Positions 21,721 through 33,348 of a stretch of DNA of 37,424 nt are shown here, piece by piece. Source of the stretch: Pseudomonas sp. C2B4. GTDB lineage: Bacteria > Pseudomonadota > Gammaproteobacteria > Pseudomonadales > Pseudomonadaceae. The position numbers and the translations under genes were made by a program. The DNA lies in assembly GCF_013359695.1 (NCBI RefSeq), contig NZ_JABFMU010000059.1:1-37424 (forward strand). Direction: 5' to 3'. The notes under the pieces are model-generated. The model was not told the DNA's origin. It did not search any database and saw nothing but the letters and a program-made list of their open reading frames with translations. Position 1 is the first letter of the stretch; each line of letters starts with the position of its first letter.

Positions 21721-23511
21721 ATGCCGTTACGGACCCTTGAGACCTGGCCCCACGGCGCAATCATGCTGGACGCGGATCACACGCAATTTGCGTTGTGGGC
21801 GCCAGATGCGTTCTACGTCAGTGTCGAACTGGAAAATGGACAGTCCTTGCCGTTGTTGCCCCAGGCTGACGGCTGGTTCGTGATCAACACCCGTTGCCCG
21901 GCGGGCACGGGTTATCGCTTCAACATCGATGGCGAGCTGGAGGTACCCGATCCGGCCTCCCGCGCCCAGGCCGGGGACATCCACCGGCACAGCGTGGTGG
22001 TCGATCCGCTCGCTTATCGATGGCAACACAGTACCTGGCTGGGTCGCCCGTGGAACGAGGCGGTGATTTATGAGTTGCACGTCGGTGCGCTCGGCGGTTT
22101 CGCGGCCGTCGAGCAGCATTTGGCGCGACTCGTCGAACTGGGTATTACTGCAATCGAATTGATGCCCGTGGCGCAGTTCCCCGGCGAGCGCAATTGGGGC
22201 TACGACGGGGTGCTGCCCTACGCGCCCCAGGCGTCCTACGGTTCGCCAGAACAGCTCAAGCATTTGATCGATACCGCCCACGGTCATGGCCTGGCGGTGA
22301 TTCTCGACGTGGTCTACAACCACTTCGGCCCGGATGGCAATTACCTGCATCGCTACGCCAAGGGCTTCTTCAATGAGGACAAACACACGCCCTGGGGCGC
22401 GGCCATCGACTTCCAACGGCGCGAGGTGCGCGATTTCTTCATCGACAATGCGCTGATGTGGTTGCTGGAGTACCGCTTTGACGGTTTGCGCTTCGACGCG
22501 GTGCACGCCATCGAAAGCCCGGATTTTCTCCAGGAAATGGCGCAAAGGATTCGCCAGCAGACCGATCCGGCGCGGCACGTCTGGCTCATGCTGGAAAACG
22601 AACACAACCAGGCCAGCCTGTTGGCGCAGGGTTACGACGCGCAGTGGAATGACGATGGCCATAACGCCCTGCACGTCCTGTTGACCGGCGAAACCGATGC
22701 CTACTACGCCGATTATGCGCAAGACCCAACCGAACAATTGGCCCGTTGCCTGAGCCAGGGCTTCGTTTTTCAAGGCCACATCAACCGCCATGGCAAACCC
22801 CGTGGCGAGCCCAGCGGGCACTTGCCGCCCAGCGCCTTCATCCTGTTTTTGCAGAACCATGACCAGATCGGCAACCGCGCCTTTGGCGAACGCCTGCATC
22901 AACTGGCGCATCCCGATGCGCTGAAAGCCGCCACCGCGCTGGTGCTGCTGTCGCCGATGATTCCGCTGCTATTCATGGGCGACGAGTGTGCCGCCGAGCA
23001 ACCGTTTCTGTTTTTCACCAGCCACCACGGCGAATTGGCGCGATTGGTGCGCGAAGGACGGCGCAACGAGTTTGCCGCGTTCAGCGACTTTGCCGATCCC
23101 CATCGACGCGAACAGATTCCCGATCCGAACGCACCACAGACCTTCGAGGCGTCTCGCCCCCTGCTGACCGACGCTTCGGCCAGCCACGATCTGTATCGGC
23201 AATTGCTGAGCATCCGCCATCGCCACATCATCCCGCGCCTGCCCGGCGCCCAGGCCTTGCATGCCGAAGTACTGGGTGAAGGTGCGGTTTCGGCGCGCTG
23301 GTTGCTGGGTGATGGCAGTGTCCTGCGCATTGACCTGAACCTGCGCGGTACGCCGGTGGTCCACACCCCGGTTGCCGACGCTGTTGTGCTGTTCGAACAC
23401 CCCCTGCACGCCATCGACTTGTTGGGCCAGGGCACGCTTGCCCCTTATTGCGCGCTGGTCACCCTCAAGGCCCCGGCCCCTTTGCTACCCCCGGATGGAG
23501 AGCGTCAATGA
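21721..23511 (+). CDS. treZ: Malto-oligosyltrehalose trehalohydrolase
   Basis: A 596-residue GH13 enzyme that releases free trehalose from maltooligosyl trehalose made by TreY. An N-terminal beta-sandwich (residues 1-100, HTQFALWAPDAFYVSVELEN) is followed by the TIM barrel. It has the TreZ-type entry WNEAVIYELHVGAL, LDVVYNHFGPDGNYLH, nucleophile D259 in GLRFDAVHAI, acid E292 in LMLENEHNQ, and D381 in FLQNHDQIGNR. The length is normal for the family. Its last four bases overlap the malQ start (ATGA), showing translational coupling. A GAGG lies about 7 bases before the ATG. The trehalose made is probably an osmotic and desiccation protectant, as in other pseudomonads. Confidence 0.95.
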   Translation: MPLRTLETWPHGAIMLDADHTQFALWAPDAFYVSVELENGQSLPLLPQADGWFVINTRCPAGTGYRFNIDGELEVPDPASRAQAGDIHRHSVVVDPLAYRWQHSTWLGRPWNEAVIYELHVGALGGFAAVEQHLARLVELGITAIELMPVAQFPGERNWGYDGVLPYAPQASYGSPEQLKHLIDTAHGHGLAVILDVVYNHFGPDGNYLHRYAKGFFNEDKHTPWGAAIDFQRREVRDFFIDNALMWLLEYRFDGLRFDAVHAIESPDFLQEMAQRIRQQTDPARHVWLMLENEHNQASLLAQGYDAQWNDDGHNALHVLLTGETDAYYADYAQDPTEQLARCLSQGFVFQGHINRHGKPRGEPSGHLPPSAFILFLQNHDQIGNRAFGERLHQLAHPDALKAATALVLLSPMIPLLFMGDECAAEQPFLFFTSHHGELARLVREGRRNEFAAFSDFADPHRREQIPDPNAPQTFEASRPLLTDASASHDLYRQLLSIRHRHIIPRLPGAQALHAEVLGEGAVSARWLLGDGSVLRIDLNLRGTPVVHTPVADAVVLFEHPLHAIDLLGQGTLAPYCALVTLKAPAPLLPPDGERQ

Positions 23512-25586
23512 GCGATGCGCAGCTTGAAATACTTGCGAGCCGGGCAGGCCTGGCGGTCGACTGGATCGATGCCAACGGCCGCCCGCAAAAGGTCGCCCCC
23601 TCGGTCTTGCGCCATGTCCTGACCGGACTTGGCCACCCGGCCGGCAGCGCGCAGGAAATCGACGCCAGCCTGCTTGAGTTGCAGCAGGCACAACAGACCC
23701 GATACCTGCCGCCCTTGCTCACCGCCGACTTCGGTGTCGGCCTGAACCTGGCCCATTACTTCGAGCCGCAAACGCCGTGCGAGATCCATCTCGAAGACGG
23801 TTCGCGGCTCAGCCTTAAACTGGATGCCGAGGCAACGCTGCCGGGGCTGATTCCCGTCGGATACCAGCAAGTCAGCATCGATGGACAAACCTTCACGTTG
23901 GCCGTGGCGCCTGAGCGCTGCTACAGCGTCGGCGATGCGGTTGAAAACCCGACGCCCCGGGCCTGGGGCCTGAGCGTGCAGCTGTACGCCTTGCGCCGCG
24001 CCGGCGATGGCGGTTTCGGCGATACCCAGGCCCTGGAGGACTTGGCGCGGGTGGCGGGAGAACGCGGCGCCGAAGCGCTGGCGATCAGTCCGTTGCACGC
24101 CATGTTCACCAGCGACAGCCAACGCTACAGCCCCTATTCGCCATCCAGTCGTTTGTTCCTCAACAGCCTGTACTGCGCGCCGGGCGCAATCCTCGGCGAG
24201 CGTGCGTTGCGTGCCGCCATCGACGCCACCGGCCTGGCTGACGAACTCAGGCATCTGGAAAATCTGTCGCTGATCGATTGGCCGGCAGCCGCCGAATCCA
24301 AGCACCGTCTATTGGAAGCGCTGTATGAAGGCTTCGTGCAGGGCGAACACCCGTTGCACGCCGACTTCAGCAGTTTCCGCCACGCCGGGGGCGAAGCCCT
24401 GGAAAACCACTGCCGTTTCGAAGCCATTCAGGAGGCGCGCGCCGCCAAGGGCGAAGACCTCGACTGGCGGCACTGGCCCGAGCAATGGCGCAACCCGCGC
24501 AGCGTCGCCCTGGCCGAATTCGCCGAGGAAAATGCCGGACGCATCGGTTACTTCGCGTTTTGCCAGTGGCTGATCAGCTGTTGCCTGGAACGCGCCCAAG
24601 CCGCAGCCCGCAGCAGCGGCATGAGCATTGGCTTGATTGCCGACCTGGCCGTCGGTGCCGATGGCGGCGGCAGCCAGGCCTGGAGTCGCCAGGATGAATT
24701 GCTGGCGTCCCTCACCGTGGGTGCGCCACCGGACATCCTTAACCGCAGCGGCCAGGGATGGGGGATTTCCGCGTTTTCCCCCGAAGGCCTGGTGCGCAAC
24801 GGCTTCCGAGCCTTCATCGAAATGCTGCGCGCCAACTTTGCCCACGCCGGTGGGCTGCGCATCGATCATGTCATGGGCCTGCAACGCCTGTGGGTGATCC
24901 CCAACGGTGCACCGCCCGCCGATGGTGCTTACCTCTATTACCCGGTGGACGACCTGCTGCGCCTGCTGACCCTCGAGTCCCATCGCCACCAGGCCATTGT
25001 CCTTGGCGAAGACCTCGGCACTGTGCCGGACGGCCTGCGGGAGAAACTCATCACCCGTTCGATGCTGGGCATGCGCGTATTGCTGTTCGAACAGGACAAT
25101 ACCCACTTCAAGCCGATTCTCGACTGGCCGGACAACGCGTTGGCGACCACCAGTACCCACGATTTGCCGACCCTCAATGGCTGGTGGCATGGCCGTGACA
25201 TCGACTGGAATGCCCGCTTGGGCCTGATCGATGCCAACGCTGAAATCGAGTGGCGTCACCATCGTGAACGGGAGCGTGAAGGCCTGCGTCGGGCGTTGAG
25301 CCAGGACCCGCAGAACTTTCGCGAGGAATCCCATGAGACCGACCAGGTACTCGACGCCAGTGTGCGCTTCCTCGGCCATACCCGGGCGCCACTGGTGTTG
25401 TTGCCGCTGGAAGACGCCCTGGGCATCGAACAGCAGGCCAATCTGCCCGGGACCATCGACACTCACCCCAATTGGTCGCGACGCTTGCCCGGATACAGCG
25501 AAGCCCTGCTCGATGACCCCGACGCCGCCCGCCGCCTGGAGTTGCTAGCCTGCGCGCGGCTTCAGGCGGCTGAGCGCGATCAATGA
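23508..25586 (+). CDS. malQ: 4-alpha-glucanotransferase (amylomaltase)
   Basis: A 692-residue GH77 enzyme that transfers alpha-1,4-glucan segments between malto-oligosaccharides. It shows an N-terminal region special to the long bacterial MalQ type (residues 1-150). The catalytic barrel has the GH77 residues D453 in GLRIDHVMGLQRLW, E501 in IVLGEDLGTVPDGLR and D552 in STHDLPTLNGWW. The ATG at 23508 lies in an ATGA overlap with treZ, with GGAG about 8 bases upstream inside treZ. In this cluster MalQ probably reshapes glycogen-derived chains into substrates for TreY. It ends in another ATGA overlap with treY. Confidence 0.94.
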   Translation: MSDAQLEILASRAGLAVDWIDANGRPQKVAPSVLRHVLTGLGHPAGSAQEIDASLLELQQAQQTRYLPPLLTADFGVGLNLAHYFEPQTPCEIHLEDGSRLSLKLDAEATLPGLIPVGYQQVSIDGQTFTLAVAPERCYSVGDAVENPTPRAWGLSVQLYALRRAGDGGFGDTQALEDLARVAGERGAEALAISPLHAMFTSDSQRYSPYSPSSRLFLNSLYCAPGAILGERALRAAIDATGLADELRHLENLSLIDWPAAAESKHRLLEALYEGFVQGEHPLHADFSSFRHAGGEALENHCRFEAIQEARAAKGEDLDWRHWPEQWRNPRSVALAEFAEENAGRIGYFAFCQWLISCCLERAQAAARSSGMSIGLIADLAVGADGGGSQAWSRQDELLASLTVGAPPDILNRSGQGWGISAFSPEGLVRNGFRAFIEMLRANFAHAGGLRIDHVMGLQRLWVIPNGAPPADGAYLYYPVDDLLRLLTLESHRHQAIVLGEDLGTVPDGLREKLITRSMLGMRVLLFEQDNTHFKPILDWPDNALATTSTHDLPTLNGWWHGRDIDWNARLGLIDANAEIEWRHHREREREGLRRALSQDPQNFREESHETDQVLDASVRFLGHTRAPLVLLPLEDALGIEQQANLPGTIDTHPNWSRRLPGYSEALLDDPDAARRLELLACARLQAAERDQ

Positions 25587-28357
25587 GCCAACCGCCAATG
25601 CAACCGCTACGGGCCACCCTGCGCCTGCAGTTCCATAAAGGTTTTACCCTGGACGATGCGGTGCCGCTGGTGCCGTATTTCGCCCGCCTCGGCATCAGTC
25701 ACCTGTATGCCTCGCCGCTGCTGAGTGCCCGCGCCGGGTCGATGCATGGCTACGATGTGGTGGACCCGACTACGGTCAACCCGGAGCTGGGCGGTGAAGC
25801 GGCGTTGCATCGACTGGTCAGTGCATTGCGCAGCCAGGACATGGGGCTGATCCTCGATATCGTCTCCAATCACATGGCCGTTGGCGGCAGCGACAATCCC
25901 TGGTGGCTGGACCTGCTCGAATGGGGCCGATTGAGCCCTTACGGTGAGTTCTTCGATATTCAGTGGCACTCGCCCGATCCGTTGATGGAAGGCCAATTGC
26001 TGTTGCCATTCCTCGGCAGCGACTACGGCACTGCCTTGCAGGACGGCACCCTGCCCCTGCGTTTCGATGCGCAGCGCGGTGCCTTTCACGTCGAGCATTA
26101 CGACCATCACTTCCCGATCTGTCCCAGCCATTTCGGCGAACTGCTCAAGGCCGATGCCGAGCCGCTCAAGTCGCTGGCGGACCGCTTCAGCACCCTGAGC
26201 TATCAGTCCGACGCGCATAACCTGGCGATGCCATTGAAAGACGAACTGCGCGAACTGGCCAGCGATCCGCAAATACGCCAGACCATCGAACACAACCTGA
26301 AACACTACGACACACTGACCCCTGACGGTTTCCAAAGACTGCACAATCTGCTGGAACGCCAGAGCTATCGACTGGCCAGTTGGCGCACGGCGGCGGACGA
26401 CATCAACTGGCGGCGTTTTTTCGATATCAACGAATTGGGTGGGTTGCGGGTGGAGCGTCCGGCGGTGTTCGAGGCGACCCACGCGAAGATTTTCCAGCTG
26501 GTGGCGGACGGCTTGCTCGACGGCCTGCGCATCGACCACATCGACGGCCTCGCCGACCCTCGGGGCTACTGCCGCAAACTGCGGCGGCGGGTCGACCGTC
26601 TGGCACCGGGCCGGCACCTGCCGATCTATGTCGAGAAGATCCTCGGCGAGGGTGAAACCCTGCACCGTGACTGGTCGGTGGACGGCACCACCGGCTATGA
26701 ATTCATGAATCAGGTATCGCTGCTGCAGCACGATCCGCAGGGCGAACAGACATTGGCCGACCTCTGGCAGCGCTACAGCGAACGCCCCGCCGACTTCAAT
26801 CAGGAAGCCCAACTGGCGCGCCAGCAGATCCTCAACGGCTCCCTGGCCGGGGATTTCGAAAGTGTCGCCCAGGCTCTGCTGCAAGTGGCCCGGGATGACC
26901 TGATGACCCGCGACCTGACCCTCGGTGCGATTCGCCGGGCCTTGCAGGAATTGATCGTGCATTTCCCGGTGTATCGCACCTACATCAGTCCCCTGGGTCG
27001 CTCGGCCCGGGACGAGGTGTTTTTCCGGCAAGCCCTGGACGGCGCCCGACAAACCCTCGGCGAAGCGGACTGGCCAGTCCTTGATTGCCTGGCCGGCTGG
27101 CTGGGCGGCGAGCCCTGGCGCAAACGCCCGGCGGGACGCGTACGCAAGCGGCTCAAGCATGCCTGCGTGCGCTTTCAGCAACTGACGTCACCGGCGGCGG
27201 CCAAGGCGGTGGAAGACACCGCGTTCTATCGTTCGGCGGTACTGCTGTCGCGCAATGACGTCGGCTTCAGCACCGAGCAGTTCAGCGCGCCGGTGGCTGA
27301 ATTTCATGCCGCGTGTGAACGGCGTCTGGCCGAGTTCCCCGACAACCTGCTGGCCACCGCGACCCACGACCACAAGCGTGGTGAAGACACCCGCGCGCGT
27401 TTGGCAGTGCTGAGCGAACGCGGCGCCTGGTATGCCGACCAGATCGGCCTGTGGCGCGCCCTCGCCCGCCCGCTGCGCAACGATGACCAGGCACCCTCGG
27501 CGGGCGACGAGTTGATCCTGTATCAGGCGTTGCTCGGCAGTTGGCCGCTGGATCTGCGTAACGATGACCAAGCCGCCTTGCAAGCCTATGCCGAACGTGT
27601 CTGGCAATGGCAGCGCAAAGCCCTGCGTGAAGCCAAGCTGCAAAGCAGCTGGAGTGCGCCGAACGAGACCTATGAACAAGCGACCGAAGCCTTTCTCCAA
27701 CGCCTGTTGCTAACGCCCGAAGGCGAGCTGCTGCGCTCGGCCCTGGGTAAAGCAGCCCAGGTTATCGCTGCCCCCGGCGCACTCAACGGATTGGCGCAAA
27801 CCTTGCTGCGCATGACTGTGCCGGGAGTGCCGGACCTGTATCAGGGCAACGATTTCTGGGACTTCTCACTGGTCGATCCGGACAACCGCCGGCCAGTGGA
27901 TTACGCCAGCCGCCAACAGGCCTTGCAGCAGAAGGCGGACGTGCCCGATCTGTTGGCGAACTGGCGTGACGGGCGCATCAAACAGACGTTGATTGCCGGA
28001 ACCTTGAACCTGCGCGCCCGGCACTCCGAGCTGTTTCGACGGGGGACTTACCAACCCCTCGAAGTGCTCGGCAGCCAGGCGCATCGGGTACTGGGATTTG
28101 TTCGAGAACATGAAGGAAAACGAGCCATCGTGATCGTGCCGATACGTTGCGCATCGCTGCTGGAAAACAGTGCCGAACCCCGGGTGAACGCGCCGCAGTG
28201 GGGCGATACACGGGTCCGTTTGCCGTTTGCGAGCGCCGAGGAAAATCTCAAGGGACTTTTTTCGAGCGTCGCAGTCACAAAACACAGGGAGCTGTTTATC
28301 AGCGCCGCGCTGGGGGACTGCCCGGTCAATCTCTTTATCCAAACTACCGACACTTGA
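25583..28357 (+). CDS. treY: Malto-oligosyltrehalose synthase
   Basis: A 924-residue GH13 enzyme that isomerises the reducing-end alpha-1,4 bond of a malto-oligosaccharide to alpha,alpha-1,1, giving maltooligosyl trehalose. Family landmarks are TLRLQFHKGFTLDDA, GISHLYASPLLSARAGSMHGYDV, DIVSNHMA, DINWRRFFDINELGGLRVE, D318 in GLRIDHIDGLADP, E351 in IYVEKILGEGE, and TATHDHKRGEDTRARL. The product is longer than the roughly 700-residue Sulfolobus enzyme, and in the range usual for proteobacteria. It starts inside the malQ stop (ATGA). Together with treZ it forms the two-step TreYZ route from glycogen to trehalose. Confidence 0.95.
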   Translation: MSQPPMQPLRATLRLQFHKGFTLDDAVPLVPYFARLGISHLYASPLLSARAGSMHGYDVVDPTTVNPELGGEAALHRLVSALRSQDMGLILDIVSNHMAVGGSDNPWWLDLLEWGRLSPYGEFFDIQWHSPDPLMEGQLLLPFLGSDYGTALQDGTLPLRFDAQRGAFHVEHYDHHFPICPSHFGELLKADAEPLKSLADRFSTLSYQSDAHNLAMPLKDELRELASDPQIRQTIEHNLKHYDTLTPDGFQRLHNLLERQSYRLASWRTAADDINWRRFFDINELGGLRVERPAVFEATHAKIFQLVADGLLDGLRIDHIDGLADPRGYCRKLRRRVDRLAPGRHLPIYVEKILGEGETLHRDWSVDGTTGYEFMNQVSLLQHDPQGEQTLADLWQRYSERPADFNQEAQLARQQILNGSLAGDFESVAQALLQVARDDLMTRDLTLGAIRRALQELIVHFPVYRTYISPLGRSARDEVFFRQALDGARQTLGEADWPVLDCLAGWLGGEPWRKRPAGRVRKRLKHACVRFQQLTSPAAAKAVEDTAFYRSAVLLSRNDVGFSTEQFSAPVAEFHAACERRLAEFPDNLLATATHDHKRGEDTRARLAVLSERGAWYADQIGLWRALARPLRNDDQAPSAGDELILYQALLGSWPLDLRNDDQAALQAYAERVWQWQRKALREAKLQSSWSAPNETYEQATEAFLQRLLLTPEGELLRSALGKAAQVIAAPGALNGLAQTLLRMTVPGVPDLYQGNDFWDFSLVDPDNRRPVDYASRQQALQQKADVPDLLANWRDGRIKQTLIAGTLNLRARHSELFRRGTYQPLEVLGSQAHRVLGFVREHEGKRAIVIVPIRCASLLENSAEPRVNAPQWGDTRVRLPFASAEENLKGLFSSVAVTKHRELFISAALGDCPVNLFIQTTDT

Positions 28358-28376
28358 GTTGTTCAGGAGCATTGCG

Positions 28377-28697
28377 ATGAGTACCGACGATAAACGCATC
28401 CGCGAGTTTGCCTATCAGATCTGGGAGTCCGAAGGAAAACCCGAGGGCCAGGAAACCCGTCATTGGGAGATGGCGCGCAAGCTGGCAGAGGCCGAAGCCC
28501 TGGCGCCGAAAAAGGCACCGAAAGCCGCCGCCAAGGCACCGGCGAGTAAAACGACGGTGAGTAAATCGCTCAATGGCAAGGCTGAGCCAAAAACCAAAGC
28601 CAAGGCCAAACCGGCCGCCGCCTCCAAGGTGATTCCACCGGGCGAGAAAGCCGCCGAGAAAAAGCCTCGCGCCGCGCGAAAACCGTCTGCCCTCTGA
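28377..28697 (+). CDS. DUF2934 protein with Lys/Ala-rich tail
   Basis: A 106-residue protein. The N-terminal DUF2934 domain (residues 5-40) shows the typical IREFAYQIWESEGKPEGQET and HWEMARKLAEAEA. It is followed by a low-complexity tail of about 65 residues made almost only of Lys, Ala, Pro, Ser and Glu (KKAPKAAAKAPASK and so on), which resembles the tails of histone-like or nucleic-acid-binding proteins. CAGGAG lies about 6 bases upstream of the ATG, 19 bases after treY, so it belongs to the operon. The same position beside treY is held by PA2161 in P. aeruginosa as I recall. Its role is unknown; binding to nucleic acid or to glucan is a guess. Confidence 0.82.
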   Translation: MSTDDKRIREFAYQIWESEGKPEGQETRHWEMARKLAEAEALAPKKAPKAAAKAPASKTTVSKSLNGKAEPKTKAKAKPAAASKVIPPGEKAAEKKPRAARKPSAL

Positions 28698-28775
28698 CGC
28701 TTTTCGCGATTGACCTGAATGACTGCGTGGCGGGTTTACTCGCCACAGTGGACCCGTTCGCCGCGCATGTACCCC

Positions 28776-28865
28776 CTGTGGGAGCGAGCCTGCTCGCGAA
28801 GACGGAGTAACAGCCAACATTGATGTCGACTGACATGACGCTTTCGCGAGCAGGCTTGCTCCCAC
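28776..28865. repeat. Intergenic palindrome, GTGGGAGCGAGCCTGCTCGCGA family
   Basis: Left arm TGTGGGAGCGAGCCTGCTCG and right arm CGAGCAGGCTTGCTCCCACA pair with one G-T. The centre CCAACATTGATGTCGACTGAC is close to that of the copy at 32081. It lies inside the storage-sugar cluster, 24 bases before the glgX start, where its hairpin could lower read-through or protect mRNA ends. Confidence 0.9.
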
Positions 28866-28889
28866 ATGCCCCCCTTTGCAGGAGCACCT

Positions 28890-31046
<2,157 letters not shown>

Positions 31047-31069
31047 ACCGATTCGGCTGAATATTCTCC

Positions 31070-31200
31070 CCCCTGTGGCGAGGGGATTTATCCCCGTTGG
31101 GCAGCGAAGCGGCCCCCCCGTATACGTTCAGACGACTTGAGTTTTCCGGATTTACGACTGCTTCGCAGCCGAACGGGGATAAATCCCCTCGCCACAGGGG
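31070..31200. repeat. Intergenic palindrome, GCGAGGGGATTTATCCCC family (copy 2)
   Basis: Arms CCCCTGTGGCGAGGGGATTT and AAATCCCCTCGCCACAGGGG are perfect inverted copies, extended by TATCCCCGTTGGGCAGCGAA on the left and its partner on the right. The centre of about 50 bases is not shared with copy 1 at 5146. It lies 23 bases after the glgX stop and probably ends the cluster's transcript. Confidence 0.9.
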
Positions 31201-31304
31201 AACATCAACGCGACGAATAGCGATACATGAGCAATACTCTGCTCGCGGCGATTCCAGGGTTCGGAACGCGGCAAAATGCTATCAACGAGCACAAGGACGT
31301 CACC

Positions 31305-32063
31305 ATGAAACCGGTCTCTCTCCTCGAAAACAGCCTCTCGGCACAAATCTGGAACAGCGCCCCGCAACTGGATAACGTTCCGGTCATCAGCACCCAAGCC
31401 TTGATACCGCCCGGCGCCCGTGTGGTCGTGATCGCCCCGCATCCCGGTGATGAAGTCGTGACCTGTGGCGGCCTGCTGCAGTTGCTCAGCGCCATGGGCC
31501 ATCCCTTGCAGTTGATTTCGGTGACGGACGGCAGCGCCAGCCACCCTGGTTCCCGGCAATGGTCGGAGAAACGCCTGAGCGTGTTTCGCGTTCAGGAAAG
31601 TGTTGAAGCCTTGCGCCGCCTCGGGTTGCCGATGCACAGCCTGAAGTGGATTCGCGGCGGCTTCACCGACACCGGCCTGGCCGAGCATGAGCTGGAATTG
31701 ACGCAGTTCATCGCCCGGTACCTGCGGCCCGGTGACGTGGTGTTCAGCACCTGGTCCGAAGATGGCAACAGTGACCATGACGCCGTCGGCCGAGCCAGCG
31801 CCCACGCCGCGACCATCGCCGGTGCCGATTTCAATGAAGTGCCGGTCTGGGCCTGGCACTGGCCGACCCGCGATCGGCATTTGATCCCTTGGCATCGCGC
31901 CCGAAAGATACGCCTGGACACCTGGACGGTCGCCCGTAAAAGCCATGCGACCCATGCCTACGCCAGTCAGTTGGACGGAGAACCGGCCATCGGCATCGCC
32001 CCGTTGCTGCCACGGGTGTTGCTGGAGCGGATGCGCTTGCCTTATGAAATCGTCTTCGTCTGA
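31305..32063 (+). CDS. PIG-L / LmbE-type deacetylase family protein with altered motif
   Basis: A 252-residue protein with the PIG-L deacetylase fold. The family's zinc enzymes remove N-acetyl groups from sugars such as GlcNAc-inositol. The entry motif reads APHPGDEVVTCGGLL (residues 44-58). It keeps the predicted zinc ligands H46 and D49, with H158 in NSDHDAVGRASAHAA as the third, but the aspartate that acts as general base in MshB (AHPDDE) is glycine, G48. FSTWSEDGNSDH is as expected for the fold. It may use another base or have a different activity. The ATG at 31305 has AAGGA 7 bases upstream; the frame's ATG at 31227 is unlikely. Neighbours do not reveal a substrate. Confidence 0.82.
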   Translation: MKPVSLLENSLSAQIWNSAPQLDNVPVISTQALIPPGARVVVIAPHPGDEVVTCGGLLQLLSAMGHPLQLISVTDGSASHPGSRQWSEKRLSVFRVQESVEALRRLGLPMHSLKWIRGGFTDTGLAEHELELTQFIARYLRPGDVVFSTWSEDGNSDHDAVGRASAHAATIAGADFNEVPVWAWHWPTRDRHLIPWHRARKIRLDTWTVARKSHATHAYASQLDGEPAIGIAPLLPRVLLERMRLPYEIVFV

Positions 32064-32080
32064 TTTCACAACATTTAACG

Positions 32081-32170
32081 GTGGGAGCGAGCCTGCTCGC
32101 GAAGAGTCCCTCACATCCAACATTGACGCTGACTGACCCACCGATTTCGCGAGCAAGCCCGCTCCCACAG
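32081..32170. repeat. Intergenic palindrome, GTGGGAGCGAGCCTGCTCGCGA family
   Basis: Left arm GTGGGAGCGAGCCTGCTCGC and right arm GCGAGCAAGCCCGCTCCCAC are inverted copies with two paired changes. The centre, with CCAACATTGACGCTGACTGA, is close to that of the copy at 28776. It separates the PIG-L-type and endonuclease/exonuclease/phosphatase-type genes. Confidence 0.88.
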
Positions 32171-32263
32171 TCGATCGGCATCGGTTCTACAATCACCCAA
32201 ACTGAACTGCCCGCCCCTCCATCAGTCGCATGCATAAGCCAGCCTTGATTCAGAGGAGTGAAA

Positions 32264-33064
32264 GTGACCCGTACCTCCAAACCCCAGACCGTCGAATCAA
32301 TGCCGTTGAACGAAACCCCGACCATTGATCGATTGCGCGTGCTGACCGTCAACACCCACAAGGGCTTTACCGCGCTCAACCGACGTTTCATCCTGCCGGA
32401 ACTGCGCGAAGCGGTGCGCAGCACATCGGCGGACCTGGTGTTTTTGCAGGAGGTGGTCGGCGAACACGATCGCCACTCTTCGCGTTACAACGATTGGCCA
32501 TCGACTTCGCAGTATGAATTTCTCGCCGACAGCATGTGGAGTGATTTCGCTTATGGCCGCAATGCGGTCTACCCCGATGGCCACCACGGCAATGCCCTGC
32601 TGTCGAAGTACCCGATCCGCGAATACCGCAACCTCGATGTCTCGATCACCGGACCTGAGCGCCGTGGGTTGCTGCATTGCGTACTGGACGTGCCAGGGCA
32701 CGCCGAGGTGCATGCGATCTGCGTGCACCTGAGCCTGCTGGAAAGCCATCGCCAGCTTCAGTTGCAGTTGCTCTGCCAATTGCTCGAATCCCTGCCCCAA
32801 CAGGCGCCGGTGATCATCGCCGGCGACTTCAATGACTGGCAGTTGCAAGGCAACGCCGCCCTCGCCCGTCGTGATTATCTGCACGAAGCCTTCGAACGCC
32901 ATCACGGCCGCCCCGCCAAGACCTACCCGGCGCGCTTCCCGCTGTTGCGCCTGGATCGCATTTATCTGCGCAACGCCACCAGCCATGAACCCCGGATACT
33001 CGGGACCAAGCCGTGGACGCACTTGTCGGATCATTTGCCACTGGCCGTCGAAGTTCGTCTCTGA
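32264..33064 (+). CDS. Endonuclease/exonuclease/phosphatase-fold protein (YbhP-like)
   Basis: A 266-residue metal-dependent phosphodiesterase-fold protein. All core motifs are visible: LRVLTVNTHKGF (Asn), LVFLQEVVGEH (metal-binding Glu), HHGNALLSKYPI, ICVHLSLLESHRQLQL, IIAGDFNDWQL (catalytic Asp and Asn), LRLDRIYLRN and LSDHLPLAVEVRL (catalytic His). It resembles E. coli YbhP, which is encoded next to cardiolipin synthase B, but no such synthase follows here. Substrates in the superfamily range from DNA to phosphoinositides and lipids, so none is assigned. The start is read as GTG 32264 because CAGAGGAG ends 6 bases before it; GTG 32258 lies too close to that site. There is no signal peptide. 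Confidence 0.82.
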   Translation: MTRTSKPQTVESMPLNETPTIDRLRVLTVNTHKGFTALNRRFILPELREAVRSTSADLVFLQEVVGEHDRHSSRYNDWPSTSQYEFLADSMWSDFAYGRNAVYPDGHHGNALLSKYPIREYRNLDVSITGPERRGLLHCVLDVPGHAEVHAICVHLSLLESHRQLQLQLLCQLLESLPQQAPVIIAGDFNDWQLQGNAALARRDYLHEAFERHHGRPAKTYPARFPLLRLDRIYLRNATSHEPRILGTKPWTHLSDHLPLAVEVRL

Positions 33065-33348
33065 GCTTTCTTCCCGTCAGATCTAAATCAGTTGATGGCC
33101 GACTGATTAATCGTTTCACCTGTTACTTTTGACAGTAGATGCACAAAATCACTGCTGCTACGTTGCTCTCGTCCGCACTCTGAATGTAAGGGCGTGCGAC
33201 GCATAGTGGCCGTCGTTGCTGAAGGTTTCCGATTACGGGGGGATTACCTTCCCGATGCTGTCTCGCAACTCGCGCTGCCTGGGGTGTCTGAAGCCTGCCA
33301 TTTTTGACATGTGGCCACTCAGTCGCCGATCCACAAGCGGAGACGAGC

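Noticed and set aside
25607..27181. 524-codon minus-strand open frame inside treY
   Set aside because: Opposite an intact treY with its catalytic motifs; no start context or protein family signature.
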